Source of the DNA: Moorena sp. SS36440bin_2
GTDB lineage: Bacteria; Cyanobacteriota; Cyanobacteriia; Cyanobacteriales; Coleofasciculaceae
DNA: 64,000 nt
Assembly: GCA_011524395.1 (NCBI GenBank)
Contig: WTKN01000201.1
Coordinates: 46,941-110,940 of the forward strand
Direction of reading: 5' to 3'
Shown here: positions 50,179 through 61,800 of the stretch, one piece after another
How positions within the stretch are numbered: the first letter of the stretch is position 1
Layout of the letters: every line of letters begins with the position of its first letter
Notes under the pieces: generated by a model
What the model saw: only the letters and a program-made list of their open reading frames with translations
What the model was told of the DNA's origin: nothing
The model's database searches: none
Position numbers and translations under genes: made by a program

Positions 50179-50666
50179 GGTTTAAAGAAAAAGAAAACGA
50201 ACAGTGCCATCAACGGCAATGTGTATTATATCCCGTTAGGGTTTAGTGTCGCAGGATGTCACTTTTGGAGAAAGCCTAAAATAGAGATTGGGCATTACAT
50301 CAATTCTTGAAGTATAAAAGATGAAGATAGCAAGTATAAAGGCAGCAAGGATAAAGGTGAGGGATGGTGCATATTTTAATTAATCCTCAAACCTAATAAT
50401 TGTTAAGGAACTGCAGCCATACATAGTGTTTCTACTAGTAATGAGGTACACAGGATTTTTTCCCTATTCCCTGAACGGAAGTTCTCTATTCCCTATTACC
50501 TACTCCCTACTCTATAGTTCCTAAACCACCCAGGGCGTGGTACCTAACCTATTTACTTCACCTATTTAATAAATTATATAACTAGTGTAAAATTATGACT
50601 TTTTTAATCATATTTTAAACTTACCTATTACCTGCTTTTTAAGTTCTACACAACTCGATTTTTGTT

Positions 50667-51905
50667 TTGGATCTTTTTAACTTATTCTTGTTGTTTGTTC
50701 CTCCTATAGCTGGGGGAATTATTGGCTATTTCACCAATGATTTAGCCATCAAAATGTTGTTCCGTCCCTACAGACCAATGTACATCGGTAAGCGTCAGCT
50801 ACCTTTTACACCAGGTTTAATTCCCCGCAACCAGGAACGGCTGGCTAAGCGAGTGGCTGACACTATTATGGGGTCTCTGCTGACGCCAAAAGAGTTACAG
50901 CGTTTGGCAAAGCGTCTGCTGCATACTGAACGTGTGGAAGCAGCGATCTTGTGGCTATTAAACTTAGCGCTAGATCAAGTCCGGTCGGATAAGCAACAGA
51001 AAACAGCTCATATTCTTGCTGGGATTCTCCGAGACTTGATCGGGGAATCGTTACCACGTATGCTAAAAGTCTTAGCCCGTCGTAAGGATTTTCTAGAAGC
51101 CCAACTTAATCATGTTTTTGACCAGATTTTATTGGAGTTTCGACTGGATCAAGAACAAGCTCGGAAGCTTTCTGAGTGGATATTAAAAGTAGTACTCCCC
51201 CCAGATATTTTGCGACAGGCAGTTATTGATTTCCTAACTGACCGCAACATTCAAATCATTGATGAAGACTTTCGGGAAAAGTCTAGTGGGACATACTGGG
51301 TGGTGGCAAATTTATTTGGTGTGCGCAATGCTTTGATCCGCCTGCGAAGCTTTTGCCTTGACGAAAAAGAAGCGACTAATGCTCGCATCGAAGAGTTAAT
51401 TGTGGCTCTAGGAACTCGCGATCGCTTGCGGGAATGGTTGCAAAATGTTTCATTGCAAAATCTGCCTTTGTCAACGGTGAGACAGCTACGGAAAACTATG
51501 CGAGATTCGGTGCGTGCTTATATTCAAGAGGGTGGTGCTGGATTTATACAAGGATTAAATCAATCTATTGACTGGGAAAAGGTGTCTGTGTTAATTGTTA
51601 ATCGGCTCCGAGAGTCAGCAATTATGACTACATCGTTGACAATGATTAGCCAGGAACTCGCTTTGGTGATAGAGCGCTACCTGGAGGAGGATTTGGAAAA
51701 AATCATGACTGAAGTGATTCCGATTTTATCTATTGATGAGGTGATTGTTGAACGGGTAAACGCTACTTCTCCAAAAGATATGGAAATCACCATTCAGACT
51801 TTAGTGAAAAGTGAATTACAAGCTATTGTGAATTTAGGGGGTATTTTAGGGGTAATGGTAGGACTATTTCAAACAGTGTTGCTGCTTTTGACAGGAGGAA
51901 TTTAA
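50667..51905 (+). CDS. DUF445 family membrane protein
   Basis: '[56 protein letters not shown]'. Confidence 0.92.
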   Translation: MDLFNLFLLFVPPIAGGIIGYFTNDLAIKMLFRPYRPMYIGKRQLPFTPGLIPRNQERLAKRVADTIMGSLLTPKELQRLAKRLLHTERVEAAILWLLNLALDQVRSDKQQKTAHILAGILRDLIGESLPRMLKVLARRKDFLEAQLNHVFDQILLEFRLDQEQARKLSEWILKVVLPPDILRQAVIDFLTDRNIQIIDEDFREKSSGTYWVVANLFGVRNALIRLRSFCLDEKEATNARIEELIVALGTRDRLREWLQNVSLQNLPLSTVRQLRKTMRDSVRAYIQEGGAGFIQGLNQSIDWEKVSVLIVNRLRESAIMTTSLTMISQELALVIERYLEEDLEKIMTEVIPILSIDEVIVERVNATSPKDMEITIQTLVKSELQAIVNLGGILGVMVGLFQTVLLLLTGGI

Positions 51906-51984
51906 TCAGGAATTTAATCAGGATACTCTCTAGAATTTATCCTGAGCCTGATCCTAAGGAAGGGGACGTTTATCCCAGTTTATG

Positions 51985-52983
51985 CTAAGCTCGGCGGGTA
52001 ATGATGGATAAAAGTTTACGAGAACGGGGACCTCGGTATCTTTCGTATAGTAAAAAGTTTGGTGTCATCGTTCTGAGCCAATAGAGGAAATTTAAGAACC
52101 AACGATTATTAGCTTGAATTTTTCCATTGAGCAGATACACTGGTAATTCCACTAAGTTAGTCAGTCTGGTAAAACTTTCCTGGTCTTTTTCCTCAAAACT
52201 TTTTTCTATCAAATATTTAATACTTTTCTGGCATAAGCCAACTAATTTTTGGTGATTTGTCAAGACAATTTCAAAATACTTAATGTAAGAATCCCGCATC
52301 AGTGAGCTATTATCGGTGAGATTGAAGCGGTGTTTTCTATAATAGGCTCCGATGATTGGAGTATGGACAAATCTGACGTTCCGTTGTAGAAGTTCCAATA
52401 CCCATTCTCGATCCTCACAGGCTTTCAAGCGAGTATCAAAATTTCTCTTGTCTAAAAGTTTTTTCTTAAACAGCATCGATTGCTGTAACAATGGAAACGG
52501 AGAGTCTGCCAAAAAATCTGGACAAATTAGCAGTCGTTCGATTAGCTGTTGTTTGGTGAGAGCACCAACAACATGAGGCTTGGTTTCAATAATATTTTCC
52601 TCTTGATCAACATAGACCCGTTCGTAGTCAGAGTAAAATACTATATTATCACCAGTTCCCTCTAAACAGCTCAATTGAAATCTGATCTTATCTTCATGAA
52701 TCCAATCATCAGCATCTAAGAATTGAATCCATTCTCCAGTCGCTTTATCAGCGCCAAAATTACGAGCAGACGAAACGCCTCCATTGTCTTTATAAAAGTA
52801 CTGTATCTCTGGGTGGTAGTGGACTAACTGATTAGCGACTTGGCGGGTATTATCGGTAGAGCCATCATCGACAATAATGCATTCAATCGGGGAAAAGGTT
52901 TGCGCTAGTACACTCTTTACTGATTGTTCGAGGTACTGGGCTTTATTAAAGGTTGTGATAACTACTGAGACAGATGTATTCAT
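51985..52983 (-). CDS. Glycosyltransferase family 2
   Basis: 'VSVVITTFNKAQYLEQSVKSVLAQTFSPIECIIVDDGSTDNT', 'WIQFLDADDW'. Confidence 0.92.
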   Translation of the reverse strand: MNTSVSVVITTFNKAQYLEQSVKSVLAQTFSPIECIIVDDGSTDNTRQVANQLVHYHPEIQYFYKDNGGVSSARNFGADKATGEWIQFLDADDWIHEDKIRFQLSCLEGTGDNIVFYSDYERVYVDQEENIIETKPHVVGALTKQQLIERLLICPDFLADSPFPLLQQSMLFKKKLLDKRNFDTRLKACEDREWVLELLQRNVRFVHTPIIGAYYRKHRFNLTDNSSLMRDSYIKYFEIVLTNHQKLVGLCQKSIKYLIEKSFEEKDQESFTRLTNLVELPVYLLNGKIQANNRWFLNFLYWLRTMTPNFLLYERYRGPRSRKLLSIITRRA

Positions 52984-53773
52984 GAAATAAATTATTTATA
53001 CCATAGGTTAAAAGTCAGGAATGACCAATTATATTTGGCATTATATAGTTGGTATTATTGGATTAATTTATAAAATTCTGGTCGAAAAATATTGGTTTCA
53101 GGTAATGATTTTCTCCCCTGACATACATCATCCTAGAGGTAATCTCTGAGCTAAGATTAAAAAGGCGATCGCCAGCGGTACTTTTTAAGCTTTTGCACTA
53201 CTTCTCAAAGAAGAGCTCACAAAGTAGAACTCAGTAACCCCTTTTCTTCCGGCCAAGCTAATTTTATGGCAAAAGGGTATAGCCATAGCATACTCGACGA
53301 ACTGGTAATTTTCAAAGGGGGTAGGGGATTTTAAGGCTTCTTTAATACTGGTTTTATGGCGTATTACGCACCCTGATAGGATTTTGTTCAGCTATGGTCA
53401 AATTCAAATTCAGGTAGAGCAGCGCATCTTGGTGGCTGATGGGTGGATCTGATGTTGTTCAAAATATCATTAATAAAAAATGCTAATAACTATTAACAGA
53501 TAATTAGCAGCAGTTTTGGGTTCATGAGATTAATGAGTATAACCCTCTTGAAAAGGCTGATTTATTAACATAAATTATCTGAAGTCGCTGCCTTGATGCA
53601 AAGCGCGATTGGTGAAGGTTCCTGTGTGGGTATGTGGGTGCGTCTTGTAAGCCTTGTGGGGAATCCTTTGGTAATGTTCATTTTCTTTGTGACTTAACTG
53701 GCTTTAGGATCCAAATCAATGGTATATTTACTTAATTTGAAATCATAATTAGGTAGTCATCATTAACCCCTCG

Positions 53774-55570
53774 ATGAGCCGCTTATCTACACAGACAAAA
53801 CCCGCAAAAGCCCTAGTAGGTGGACGCTACCAAATTATCAACCAACTGGGAGCTGGTGGGTTTGGTCGAACGTTCCTGGCACAAGATATACATTTGCCAA
53901 ATCAACCCCGATGTGTGGTTAAACATCTTTTGCCCCAAACCGAACAGACGGCAACGCTGCAAATGGCAAGACGCCTTTTCGATAGAGAAGCTCGATTTCT
54001 CTACCAGCTAGGTAATCATGACCAGATCCCTCGCCTACTAGCACATTTTGAGGAAGATCAGCAGTTTTATCTGGTTCAGGAATTGATTGAAGGACAACCT
54101 TTGAATCGAGAACTTGTCCAGGGTCATCCCTGTTCACAAGAACGAGTTATTGCTTTATTAACGGACATCCTACAGGTATTGGCCTTTGTTCATCAACAAC
54201 AGATTATCCACCGCGATATTAAGCCCTCTAACCTGATCCGCCGCCAAGGGGACGACAAAATCGTGCTGATTGACTTTGGTGCTGTTAAGCAAGTCAGTAG
54301 CCAAAAGATTAATCCTGAAACCGGGGAAACTCATTTAACGGTTTCTATAGGCACCCAGGGCTATATGCCCCATGAGCAATTGGCAGGAAGGCCCCGCTTT
54401 AGCAGTGATATCTATGCTGTCGGGATGGTTGGTATCCAGGCATTAACTGGGGTTGATCCCAAAAATTTGAAGGAAAATCCAACAACTAGTGAAATTGATT
54501 GGCAACACTACGCAAAGCAGGTTAGCCCAAAGTTAGCGCATATTCTTGATATTATGGTGCGCTATGATTTCCGTGACCGCTATCGGACAGCAGCTGAGGC
54601 TCTAGAGGTACTGGCTAGTTTAGCAAGACCGCAACTGTTGTCTGAAGCTGAGGAAGAAATCCCTACTCAGGAAATCAGCAGGGAAAGCGAGTCTGGGATG
54701 GAACTCCCAATTCCCGATATTGGTAAGCTAGCAAACACTACAGTCCCCTCGTCAATGATGACCAGGACTCAAAGTAAAACTACGCCTCAACTTGACCCCC
54801 CCCAACCTTCGAGAGGTTCAGCACCTAACCTGACAATACTATCTATTCCGCAACGATTGATGAAGTTGGGCTTAATTACTGCATCGATAACTATCTTGGG
54901 GGTCAGCTTGCTGCTGTGGAAAACGTTTCTATCCGCCCAAGCAACTGGTGAAAATACTAACTATAAGACTAACTATAAGAATAACTATAAAACTGAGGCT
55001 ACGGTTACAGGGGAGCAACTTTTAGAGGAAGCTGACCACTTGCGGAAATCTCGACAGTACCAGGAAGCTCTCATACTATATGACCAAGCGATCGCTAAAA
55101 AAGCAGATTTTGCGGAAGCCTATTGGGGCAGATGCTACAGTCTCAATAAACTCCAACAGCCGGAGATGGCAATTGTTGCTTGTAATGATGCCTTATATTT
55201 TCAACCTAACTACCCAGAAGCTGTGTGGAGCCTTGGCCAAGCTTTTGACCAACAGCAACGGTCTGTAGAAGCCCTTAGACTCTATAACCAAGCCCTTACC
55301 CTTAAGCCAGATTTAACGGGAGCTTGGCTTTCACAGGGAATAACCCTCCAAAAGTTGGGTCGTTCTGTTGAGGCGATTACGGCTTTGGAAAAAGCGATCG
55401 CACTTCAACGAGATTTGGCAGAGGCTTGGATGACTAAGGGGGAAGCTCAGATAACACTAGGACGCTTTAATCAGGCAATCACTTCTTTAAATAAGGCACT
55501 CCAGATTGAACCTAATCACCGGAATGCCCTGAAGCTACGTCAGCAGGCACGGAAGAAAATAGAACGCTAA
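53774..55570 (+). CDS. Serine/threonine protein kinase with C-terminal TPRs
   Basis: 'YQIINQLGAGGFGRTFLAQD', 'IIHRDIKPSNLIRR', 'VLIDFGAVKQV', TM segment, C-term TPRs. Confidence 0.95.
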   Translation: MSRLSTQTKPAKALVGGRYQIINQLGAGGFGRTFLAQDIHLPNQPRCVVKHLLPQTEQTATLQMARRLFDREARFLYQLGNHDQIPRLLAHFEEDQQFYLVQELIEGQPLNRELVQGHPCSQERVIALLTDILQVLAFVHQQQIIHRDIKPSNLIRRQGDDKIVLIDFGAVKQVSSQKINPETGETHLTVSIGTQGYMPHEQLAGRPRFSSDIYAVGMVGIQALTGVDPKNLKENPTTSEIDWQHYAKQVSPKLAHILDIMVRYDFRDRYRTAAEALEVLASLARPQLLSEAEEEIPTQEISRESESGMELPIPDIGKLANTTVPSSMMTRTQSKTTPQLDPPQPSRGSAPNLTILSIPQRLMKLGLITASITILGVSLLLWKTFLSAQATGENTNYKTNYKNNYKTEATVTGEQLLEEADHLRKSRQYQEALILYDQAIAKKADFAEAYWGRCYSLNKLQQPEMAIVACNDALYFQPNYPEAVWSLGQAFDQQQRSVEALRLYNQALTLKPDLTGAWLSQGITLQKLGRSVEAITALEKAIALQRDLAEAWMTKGEAQITLGRFNQAITSLNKALQIEPNHRNALKLRQQARKKIER

Positions 55571-55914
55571 ATTCAGTAGTTCCAAAACTCGACTTTCGGA
55601 CCATCTGCATCTGTACTCCTACTTTTTTGCTTACATTATCGATATTTTCTCTTATGTTTCAACAGGTCTAAGGTCGGATTTGTTAAGAATTAACCATTAA
55701 CAATAACAATTACTAAAAATTACACAATAATTAATAATTAATAATTAACCTTAACAATTAATCCGTAACGATTAAAATGACCAATCACAGCGGTATTTGT
55801 TAAGTAATGTAACGAACTTTTGTTAAGGTGTATTGCAACTTGACCCCAAATATTAGGGAAGCTTCAGATCACAGGAAAGTCCATGATAGTATGCATTCCG
55901 TAGCTTAAAAAACC

Positions 55915-57150
55915 ATGGGAGAAAACATGCCAGCACTAAGGGTTGCAGTAGTTGGTTCGGGACCAGCAGGCTCTTCTGCTGCCGAGACGTTAGCTAAAGC
56001 AGGAATCGAAACCTATTTGTTTGAGCGTAAGCTGGACAATGCTAAGCCCTGTGGTGGTGCGATTCCACTATGTATGGTGAGTGAGTTTGACCTGCCACCA
56101 GAAATTATTGACCGGCAAGTGAGAAACATGAAGATGATCTCACCGTCTGATGTTGAAGTTGATATCCATATAGAAAAGGAAAACGAATATATTGGGATGT
56201 GCCGTCGCGAGGTGCTTGATGGGTTCATGCGCAATCGTGCGGCTGAGTTGGGGGCTAACTTAATTAATGGCACCGTTTATAAACTCGATATTCCCACCAG
56301 TAACTCTCAACCCTATACCATCCATTATTCTGACCATTCTGATGGCAGTGTCAAGGGAACCCACAAAACCTTGAAAGTAGATGTGGTGATTGGAGCTGAT
56401 GGGGCAAATTCCCGGGTTGCCAAAGCAATTGATGCTGGGGATTACAATTATGCGATCGCATTCCAAGAGCGCATCAGTCTGCCAGATAACATGATGAATT
56501 ACTACCAAGACCTGGCAGAAATGTATGTGGGTAATGATGTCTCTCCTGATTTCTACGCCTGGGTATTTCCTAAATACGACCACGTTGCTGTTGGCACCGG
56601 CACTATGAGGGTCAACCAAGCCATGATCAAAAAGCTACAAGCAGGGATTCGTGCCCGTGCAGCTAAGAAACTTGTGGGTGGAAAAATTATCAAAGTGGAA
56701 GCCCATCCTATTCCTGAGCATCCCAGACCTAGACGTGTAGTTGGTCGGGTAGCTTTGGTAGGTGATGCTGCTGGAACAGTCACTAAATCCTCTGGGGAAG
56801 GGATTTACTTTGCGGCTAAATCAGCTCGGATGTGTGCTGAAACCATTGTGGAAACCTCTAACGGTGGTAGCCGTATCCCCACAGAGAATGACCTCAAGCT
56901 TTACCTGAAGCGCTGGGATAAGAAATACGGCATGACTTACAAAGTCCTAGATATTCTACAACGAGTTTTCTATAACTCCGATGCTAGCCGAGAAGCCTTT
57001 GTAGAGATGTGTGCTGACAAGGATGTGCAGCGGCTGACTTTCGATAGCTATCTCTATAAAACCGTTGTACCTGCTAATCCTCTTGTCCAAATGAAGATTA
57101 CAGCCAAGACTATTGGTAGCTTGTTGCGGGGCAATGCTTTGGCTCCCTAG
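55915..57150 (+). CDS. chlP: Geranylgeranyl reductase
   Basis: 'LRVAVVGSGPAGSSAAETLAKAGIETYLFERKLDNAKPCGGAIPLCMVSEFDLP'. Confidence 0.96.
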   Translation: MGENMPALRVAVVGSGPAGSSAAETLAKAGIETYLFERKLDNAKPCGGAIPLCMVSEFDLPPEIIDRQVRNMKMISPSDVEVDIHIEKENEYIGMCRREVLDGFMRNRAAELGANLINGTVYKLDIPTSNSQPYTIHYSDHSDGSVKGTHKTLKVDVVIGADGANSRVAKAIDAGDYNYAIAFQERISLPDNMMNYYQDLAEMYVGNDVSPDFYAWVFPKYDHVAVGTGTMRVNQAMIKKLQAGIRARAAKKLVGGKIIKVEAHPIPEHPRPRRVVGRVALVGDAAGTVTKSSGEGIYFAAKSARMCAETIVETSNGGSRIPTENDLKLYLKRWDKKYGMTYKVLDILQRVFYNSDASREAFVEMCADKDVQRLTFDSYLYKTVVPANPLVQMKITAKTIGSLLRGNALAP

Positions 57151-57205
57151 AACTTGATCTATTTCTGGTCAGAAGTAGCCAACTGAGTAACGGTGAGAAA
57201 GCTTA

Positions 57206-57236
57206 CCCCCGGCTTAAGGGCGGGGGCTTTCCCATC
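57206..57236. other. GC-rich hairpin CCCCCGGCTTAAGGGCGGGGG between convergent genes
   Basis: Stem CCCCCG/CGGGGG extended by GAAAGC/GCTTTC across a bulge. Confidence 0.55.
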
Positions 57237-57286
57237 TTGGGTTAAGTAAGTCGATTTGTAGTAGCTCTGACATCACCAAGTTTATC

Positions 57287-58027
57287 CTAGGCAGTCGCCG
57301 AAGTCACTTCTAGGGTCTTTTCTGTATTGGGTAACTCTAAGCAATAACCTGCTCCATAAACGGTTTTGATGTACTTAGGATGGCGGGGATCAGGTTCTAG
57401 CTTGGTTCTCAGGTGACGAATATGAACTCGAATTGTTTCGATATCATCGTCAGGGTCATACCCCCAAACTTCTTTAAGGATTTCGCTGGGAGAAACAGTT
57501 TGACCATGGCGCTGCAGTAAACAGTGCAGTAGTTCAAACTCGAGATGGGTCAGTTTCACAGTTTTATCAAACCAAATCGCCTCAAACCTTTCTGGAACCA
57601 GGGTCAAAGGACCATAGTTCAGGATTTCCGTATGCTTAGCAGCTTGGGGAATTCGGTCTGTGCGCCGTAGTAATGCTCGCACTCGCGCCAGCATTTCTTC
57701 GAGTTCAAAGGGTTTGGTGAGATAATCATCGGCACCAGCATTAAAGCCTTCTACCTTGTCTTGGGTTTGACCTAGGGCAGTCAACATCAATACTGGAATA
57801 TCGGAAGTGCGTTCATCCCGACGTAACCGTTGGCAGACGGTGAAGCCATCTACCTTAGGTAGCATCAAGTCTAGCATAATCAGGTCTGGCTGCAGTTGCA
57901 GAGCTAGAGCCTGACCCTTGATGCCATCCATTGCTTGACTAACATCGTAGCCAGCCATCTCCAAATTGATGGTGACTAATTCTGAAATTGCGGGGTCGTC
58001 ATCGATGACCAGTATGCGGGGCATCAC
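57287..58027 (-). CDS. rpaA: OmpR-type response regulator RpaA
   Basis: '[26 protein letters not shown]', '[56 protein letters not shown]'; matches recalled RpaA rather than RpaB. Confidence 0.88.
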   Translation of the reverse strand: MMPRILVIDDDPAISELVTINLEMAGYDVSQAMDGIKGQALALQLQPDLIMLDLMLPKVDGFTVCQRLRRDERTSDIPVLMLTALGQTQDKVEGFNAGADDYLTKPFELEEMLARVRALLRRTDRIPQAAKHTEILNYGPLTLVPERFEAIWFDKTVKLTHLEFELLHCLLQRHGQTVSPSEILKEVWGYDPDDDIETIRVHIRHLRTKLEPDPRHPKYIKTVYGAGYCLELPNTEKTLEVTSATA

Positions 58028-58228
58028 TAAGGAGTTGTTGCTAAGGTTTATTTGTTAACGTTCGATAAGAACAATTTTAGATTAGTAACAATACTTATAC
58101 GATTATAAAGGCAGACTTTAGGTTTGTTGTAAACAAAAGCTAAGAAATTTTAAGATTTCCTAATTTTCCGCAAAATTACCTGGATCTGAGTGCTAGAGTC
58201 GTTAGCCCTGAGTAGACAGGATAAATTC

Positions 58229-58327
58229 ATGGTGCAAGCACTGTTGAAACCAGAGTATACTCTGCTCCTGAGGAGGGTTTACCGTTTAGGCCTCAGAACT
58301 GAATCCGCTCGGCAACTAGCAGGGTAG
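58229..58327 (+). CDS. Candidate 32-aa small ORF
   Basis: ATG...TAG translating to MVQALLKPEYTLLLRRVYRLGLRTESARQLAG; below the ORF-track length cutoff. Confidence 0.3.
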   Translation: MVQALLKPEYTLLLRRVYRLGLRTESARQLAG

Positions 58328-58353
58328 TACTCAAGGTACCACCCTAGGTAAAC

Positions 58354-59175
58354 TTACGTCTGTTCAGGACTAATCAGTTTCACGTTTTTGGCTAAACCCA
58401 GCTGTTGTAGGAACTGAATCGTCATCCAAGTCAGGTCAATTTCCCACCATTTAATGCCATGCCTTGCAGAATACTGATAAGCATGGTGATTGTTGTGCCA
58501 GCCTTCACCATAGGTGACTAGGGCTACCCACCAACAGTTTTTTGAGCTATCTTTAGACTCATAGGTGCGATAACCAAATTTGTGAGTAGCACTGTTGACA
58601 AACCAGGTACAGTGAAACACAAGCACTAGGCGCACAAAAATCCCCCACACCACAAATGGCCAGCCACCGAGGGCATACAGCAACAGTCCTAGAACCACTT
58701 GAATAAGCACAAAATACTTATCTAAAAACTGATAAACCCGATCTTCAGAAATATCTTTAGTGAATTTAGGAATGTCCTGATCAGCAGGGATTTTATGCAA
58801 CATCCAAGCCATGTGACTCCACCAAAAGCCTTGATGGGAGTCATGAGGATCGGGTTTGGTGTCAGAGTGCAAATGATGGATGCGATGTAGTCCTACCCAA
58901 TCGATCACTCCTCCTTGACAGGAAATGGTACCACACAAAACTAGGAAGTATTCTAACCACTTGGGTGTCTGAAAACTGCGGTGAGTCACTAAGCGATGCC
59001 ATCCCAGAGTTACCCCCAAGCCCCCTGTCACCCAGTGGAAAAAGATCATTACGCCCACTGCTGTCCAATTAAAGTTGCTCGGAAGTAACGCAAACAGCGC
59101 TGCTAGGTGAATAAAGGCCATATAGGTAATAACGACCCAATCTAAACGAAGATTATCTGAAGTAGCAATTGTCAT
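58354..59175 (-). CDS. Acyl-lipid/acyl-CoA delta-9-type fatty acid desaturase
   Basis: His boxes 'HRLVTH', 'HRIHH', 'HNNHH'. Confidence 0.94.
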   Translation of the reverse strand: MTIATSDNLRLDWVVITYMAFIHLAALFALLPSNFNWTAVGVMIFFHWVTGGLGVTLGWHRLVTHRSFQTPKWLEYFLVLCGTISCQGGVIDWVGLHRIHHLHSDTKPDPHDSHQGFWWSHMAWMLHKIPADQDIPKFTKDISEDRVYQFLDKYFVLIQVVLGLLLYALGGWPFVVWGIFVRLVLVFHCTWFVNSATHKFGYRTYESKDSSKNCWWVALVTYGEGWHNNHHAYQYSARHGIKWWEIDLTWMTIQFLQQLGLAKNVKLISPEQT

Positions 59176-59245
59176 GCAGTAAGTCTAATAGGATACAAAT
59201 TGTAATAACCCGCTCTCTTTGATCTAAAATTTCGAGGCGCGAATT

Positions 59246-60487
59246 TTGGGAATGAACAGCTATCAAAGGCTGCAAGCAGCAGAAAAAGCACTATTTCCGA
59301 TCTTTTATGGTATTGACACCGCCGTCAAGCAAAATCTTAAAAAGGTACTGAATTATTTCCGATCACATCGTGTAGGAGTGCATCACTTTGCTAGTGTTTC
59401 GGGCTATGGCCATGATGATTTAGGACGCAAAACTCTCGACATGGTATTTGCTGATGTCATGGGAGCTGAATCGGCAGCGGTTCGGGTACAATTTGTTTCC
59501 GGAACCCATGCGATCGCATCTTGCCTGTTTGGGGTATTGCGTCCTGGTGATGAAATGCTAGCGATTGCCGGTGCCCCTTACGATACCTTGGAAGAGGTGA
59601 TTGGTTTACGAGGTCATGGTCAAGGTTCCCTACTAGAATTTGGGATTCGTTACCGCCAGTTGTCCCTAACTAGTGACGGAAGTTTAGATTGGTCCGCCTT
59701 GGCAACAGCGGTCGCAGAGAATACCCGCCTAGTTTTGATTCAGCGTTCCTGTGGGTATTCTTGGCGAAAGAGTCTTTCGATATCAGAAATTAAAAAAATT
59801 GTCAAGCTTGTCAAACAACAAAATCCTGATACTATCTGTTTTGTCGATAACTGTTACGGGGAATTTGTAGAAGAGCAAGAACCGACAGCAGTAGGAGCAG
59901 ATTTGATGGCGGGTTCTTTGATTAAAAATCCTGGGGGAACGATTGCTACTGCTGGAGGCTATGTGGCAGGAAAAGCTGACTTAGTTGAAGCGGCGACCTG
60001 TCGTCTGACTGCTCCAGGGATTGGTAGTTCAGGTGGGGCAACTTTCGATCAGAATCGATTACTGTTTCAAGGATTATTCCTAGCTCCCCAAATGGTTGGT
60101 GAAGCCCTCAAAGGAAGTCATTTAATCGCTCATACTCTTTCAGAACTGGGTTATCCGGTCAATCCCCCACCGATGCTACCCCGTCGGGATGTGATTCAAG
60201 CCGTTGAGTTGGGTTCAGCGGAAAAATTAATTGCTTTCTGTCGAGGGATACAACAGCATTCTCCCGTAGGTTCTTACCTCGACCCTGTCCCAGCTGCAAT
60301 GCCTGGTTATGAGAGTCAGTTAGTGATGGCTGGGGGGACTTTTATTGATGGCAGTACCTCAGAATTTTCTGCCGATGGTCCGCTCAAGGAGCCTTATATT
60401 GTGTTTTGTCAAGGAGGAACCCATTGGACTCATATTGCGATCGCATTAGAAGCTGCCATTGAAGCAATTGGAACAGCTGATAGCTGA
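59246..60487 (+). CDS. Methionine gamma-lyase family / aluminium-resistance-like PLP protein
   Basis: 'ALFPIFYGIDTAVKQNLKKVLNYFRSHRVGVHHFASVSGYGHDDLGR', 'GSLIKNPGGTIATAGGYVAG'. Confidence 0.92.
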   Translation: MGMNSYQRLQAAEKALFPIFYGIDTAVKQNLKKVLNYFRSHRVGVHHFASVSGYGHDDLGRKTLDMVFADVMGAESAAVRVQFVSGTHAIASCLFGVLRPGDEMLAIAGAPYDTLEEVIGLRGHGQGSLLEFGIRYRQLSLTSDGSLDWSALATAVAENTRLVLIQRSCGYSWRKSLSISEIKKIVKLVKQQNPDTICFVDNCYGEFVEEQEPTAVGADLMAGSLIKNPGGTIATAGGYVAGKADLVEAATCRLTAPGIGSSGGATFDQNRLLFQGLFLAPQMVGEALKGSHLIAHTLSELGYPVNPPPMLPRRDVIQAVELGSAEKLIAFCRGIQQHSPVGSYLDPVPAAMPGYESQLVMAGGTFIDGSTSEFSADGPLKEPYIVFCQGGTHWTHIAIALEAAIEAIGTADS

Positions 60488-60534
60488 ATGATTGCTTGTC
60501 GCTTGTATTGTCAATAATTTAAATTACTATAGCG

Positions 60535-61800
60535 CTATTGTTCTAAATCTTTGATCACTTTCTCCCAATACCACTTTTCTGGCATTCCTGGGAATTTTCC
60601 TTTAGCCAAGTCAAGTAGGCGTGTTGCGATATCCGATTGTCCTCCTACGAGTCTGAGTAATCTTTGTTGCAACTCCCTACTAGGTTTGGTATTTGATGGT
60701 GCTTGTGATTCTCGATTGCTCGACCCCTCGGTCAGTTGTAATGGCTGTAGCTGTTTGAGTTTATCGAGCAGTTTCCGATAATTAGTCCAGTCTTGTTGAT
60801 CGAAATACAGGTTTGCCGCTTGTTGATAATCTTCAAATGCTCCCCGTAGATCATCAAACTTTTCACGAGCCGTTGCCCGATAACGATATGATTGAGCATC
60901 ATTGGGTTTAAGAGTAATAACTCGCGAATAATCTTCGATGGCTTGCCGATAGTCTCCCATCTGGATATAGGCATTACCCCGATGAATCAAGACATCCCGA
61001 TTTTCCGGATTGCTTTGTAGTAACTTGGTCAAGTCATCAATAGCTCCCCGGTAATCCCCTAGTTCAATGCGTACTAACCCTCGATGGTAAGACACCTGAG
61101 TATCTTGGGGATTTAGTTCCATAGCTTGACCAAGGTCTTGAATGGCTCTGCTGTAATTACGAAGTTTGCAGTGAACAATACCTCGATAGCAATAGGCTTG
61201 AGCATTTTTGGGGTCAACCTCAAGGAGCCAGTTGAAATCCTCTAAGGCTTCTCGGTATTTGCCTGTGTTAACTTTATTGATTGCTTGATTGCAAAAATCC
61301 TTAGTCTGGGCTCGACCTAAAGCTAATAGTTGCTGTTGTTGAATTTGATTGATACTCTCAAGACAACGACGACAATTTAATTTATCTTTTTGCTCTAGGT
61401 AGAGCTGAGCTGCTTGTTTAAATGATGCGATCGCAGCCTGATTATCTCCTAACTTACGGTAAGCACTACCCTGAAGCTTACAAGCTGCAGGCTGGTTAGG
61501 ATTAATTTTAAGTATTTGATTGGCATCTTCTATTGCTCCAGGGGCATCTCCGAGTGCCAATCGAGCCAAACCCCGCCCGAAATAAACTTCAATACTTTCA
61601 GAATTGATTTGTAAAGCCTGAGTATAATCCGCGATCGCACCTTGTTGATCCCCTAAGTCAAAGCGAGCCATAGCTCGTTTATAGTAGGCTTCGGCAAAGT
61701 TAGGATTAATCTCTAAGGCTTTGTCAAATTCCTCAATTGCTTCGTTCAAGTCTCCTTGACGAATTTTATCTAGCCCTCGGTAGTAAAACTCTTCCTCCAT
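60535..61800 (-). CDS. TPR repeat protein
   Basis: Tandem TPRs: 'GDLNEAIEEFDKALEINPNFAEAYYKRAMARFDLGDQQGAIADYTQALQIN'. Confidence 0.93.
   Translation of the reverse strand: MEEEFYYRGLDKIRQGDLNEAIEEFDKALEINPNFAEAYYKRAMARFDLGDQQGAIADYTQALQINSESIEVYFGRGLARLALGDAPGAIEDANQILKINPNQPAACKLQGSAYRKLGDNQAAIASFKQAAQLYLEQKDKLNCRRCLESINQIQQQQLLALGRAQTKDFCNQAINKVNTGKYREALEDFNWLLEVDPKNAQAYCYRGIVHCKLRNYSRAIQDLGQAMELNPQDTQVSYHRGLVRIELGDYRGAIDDLTKLLQSNPENRDVLIHRGNAYIQMGDYRQAIEDYSRVITLKPNDAQSYRYRATAREKFDDLRGAFEDYQQAANLYFDQQDWTNYRKLLDKLKQLQPLQLTEGSSNRESQAPSNTKPSRELQQRLLRLVGGQSDIATRLLDLAKGKFPGMPEKWYWEKVIKDLEQ

Noticed and set aside
49600-50246. Several + strand ORFs over raf1 (147, 74, 100 aa)
   Set aside because: Opposite the confidently assigned raf1 CDS; compositions look like antisense artefacts.
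56013-56783. Antisense ORFs over chlP
   Set aside because: Shadow ORFs on a highly conserved photosynthesis gene.
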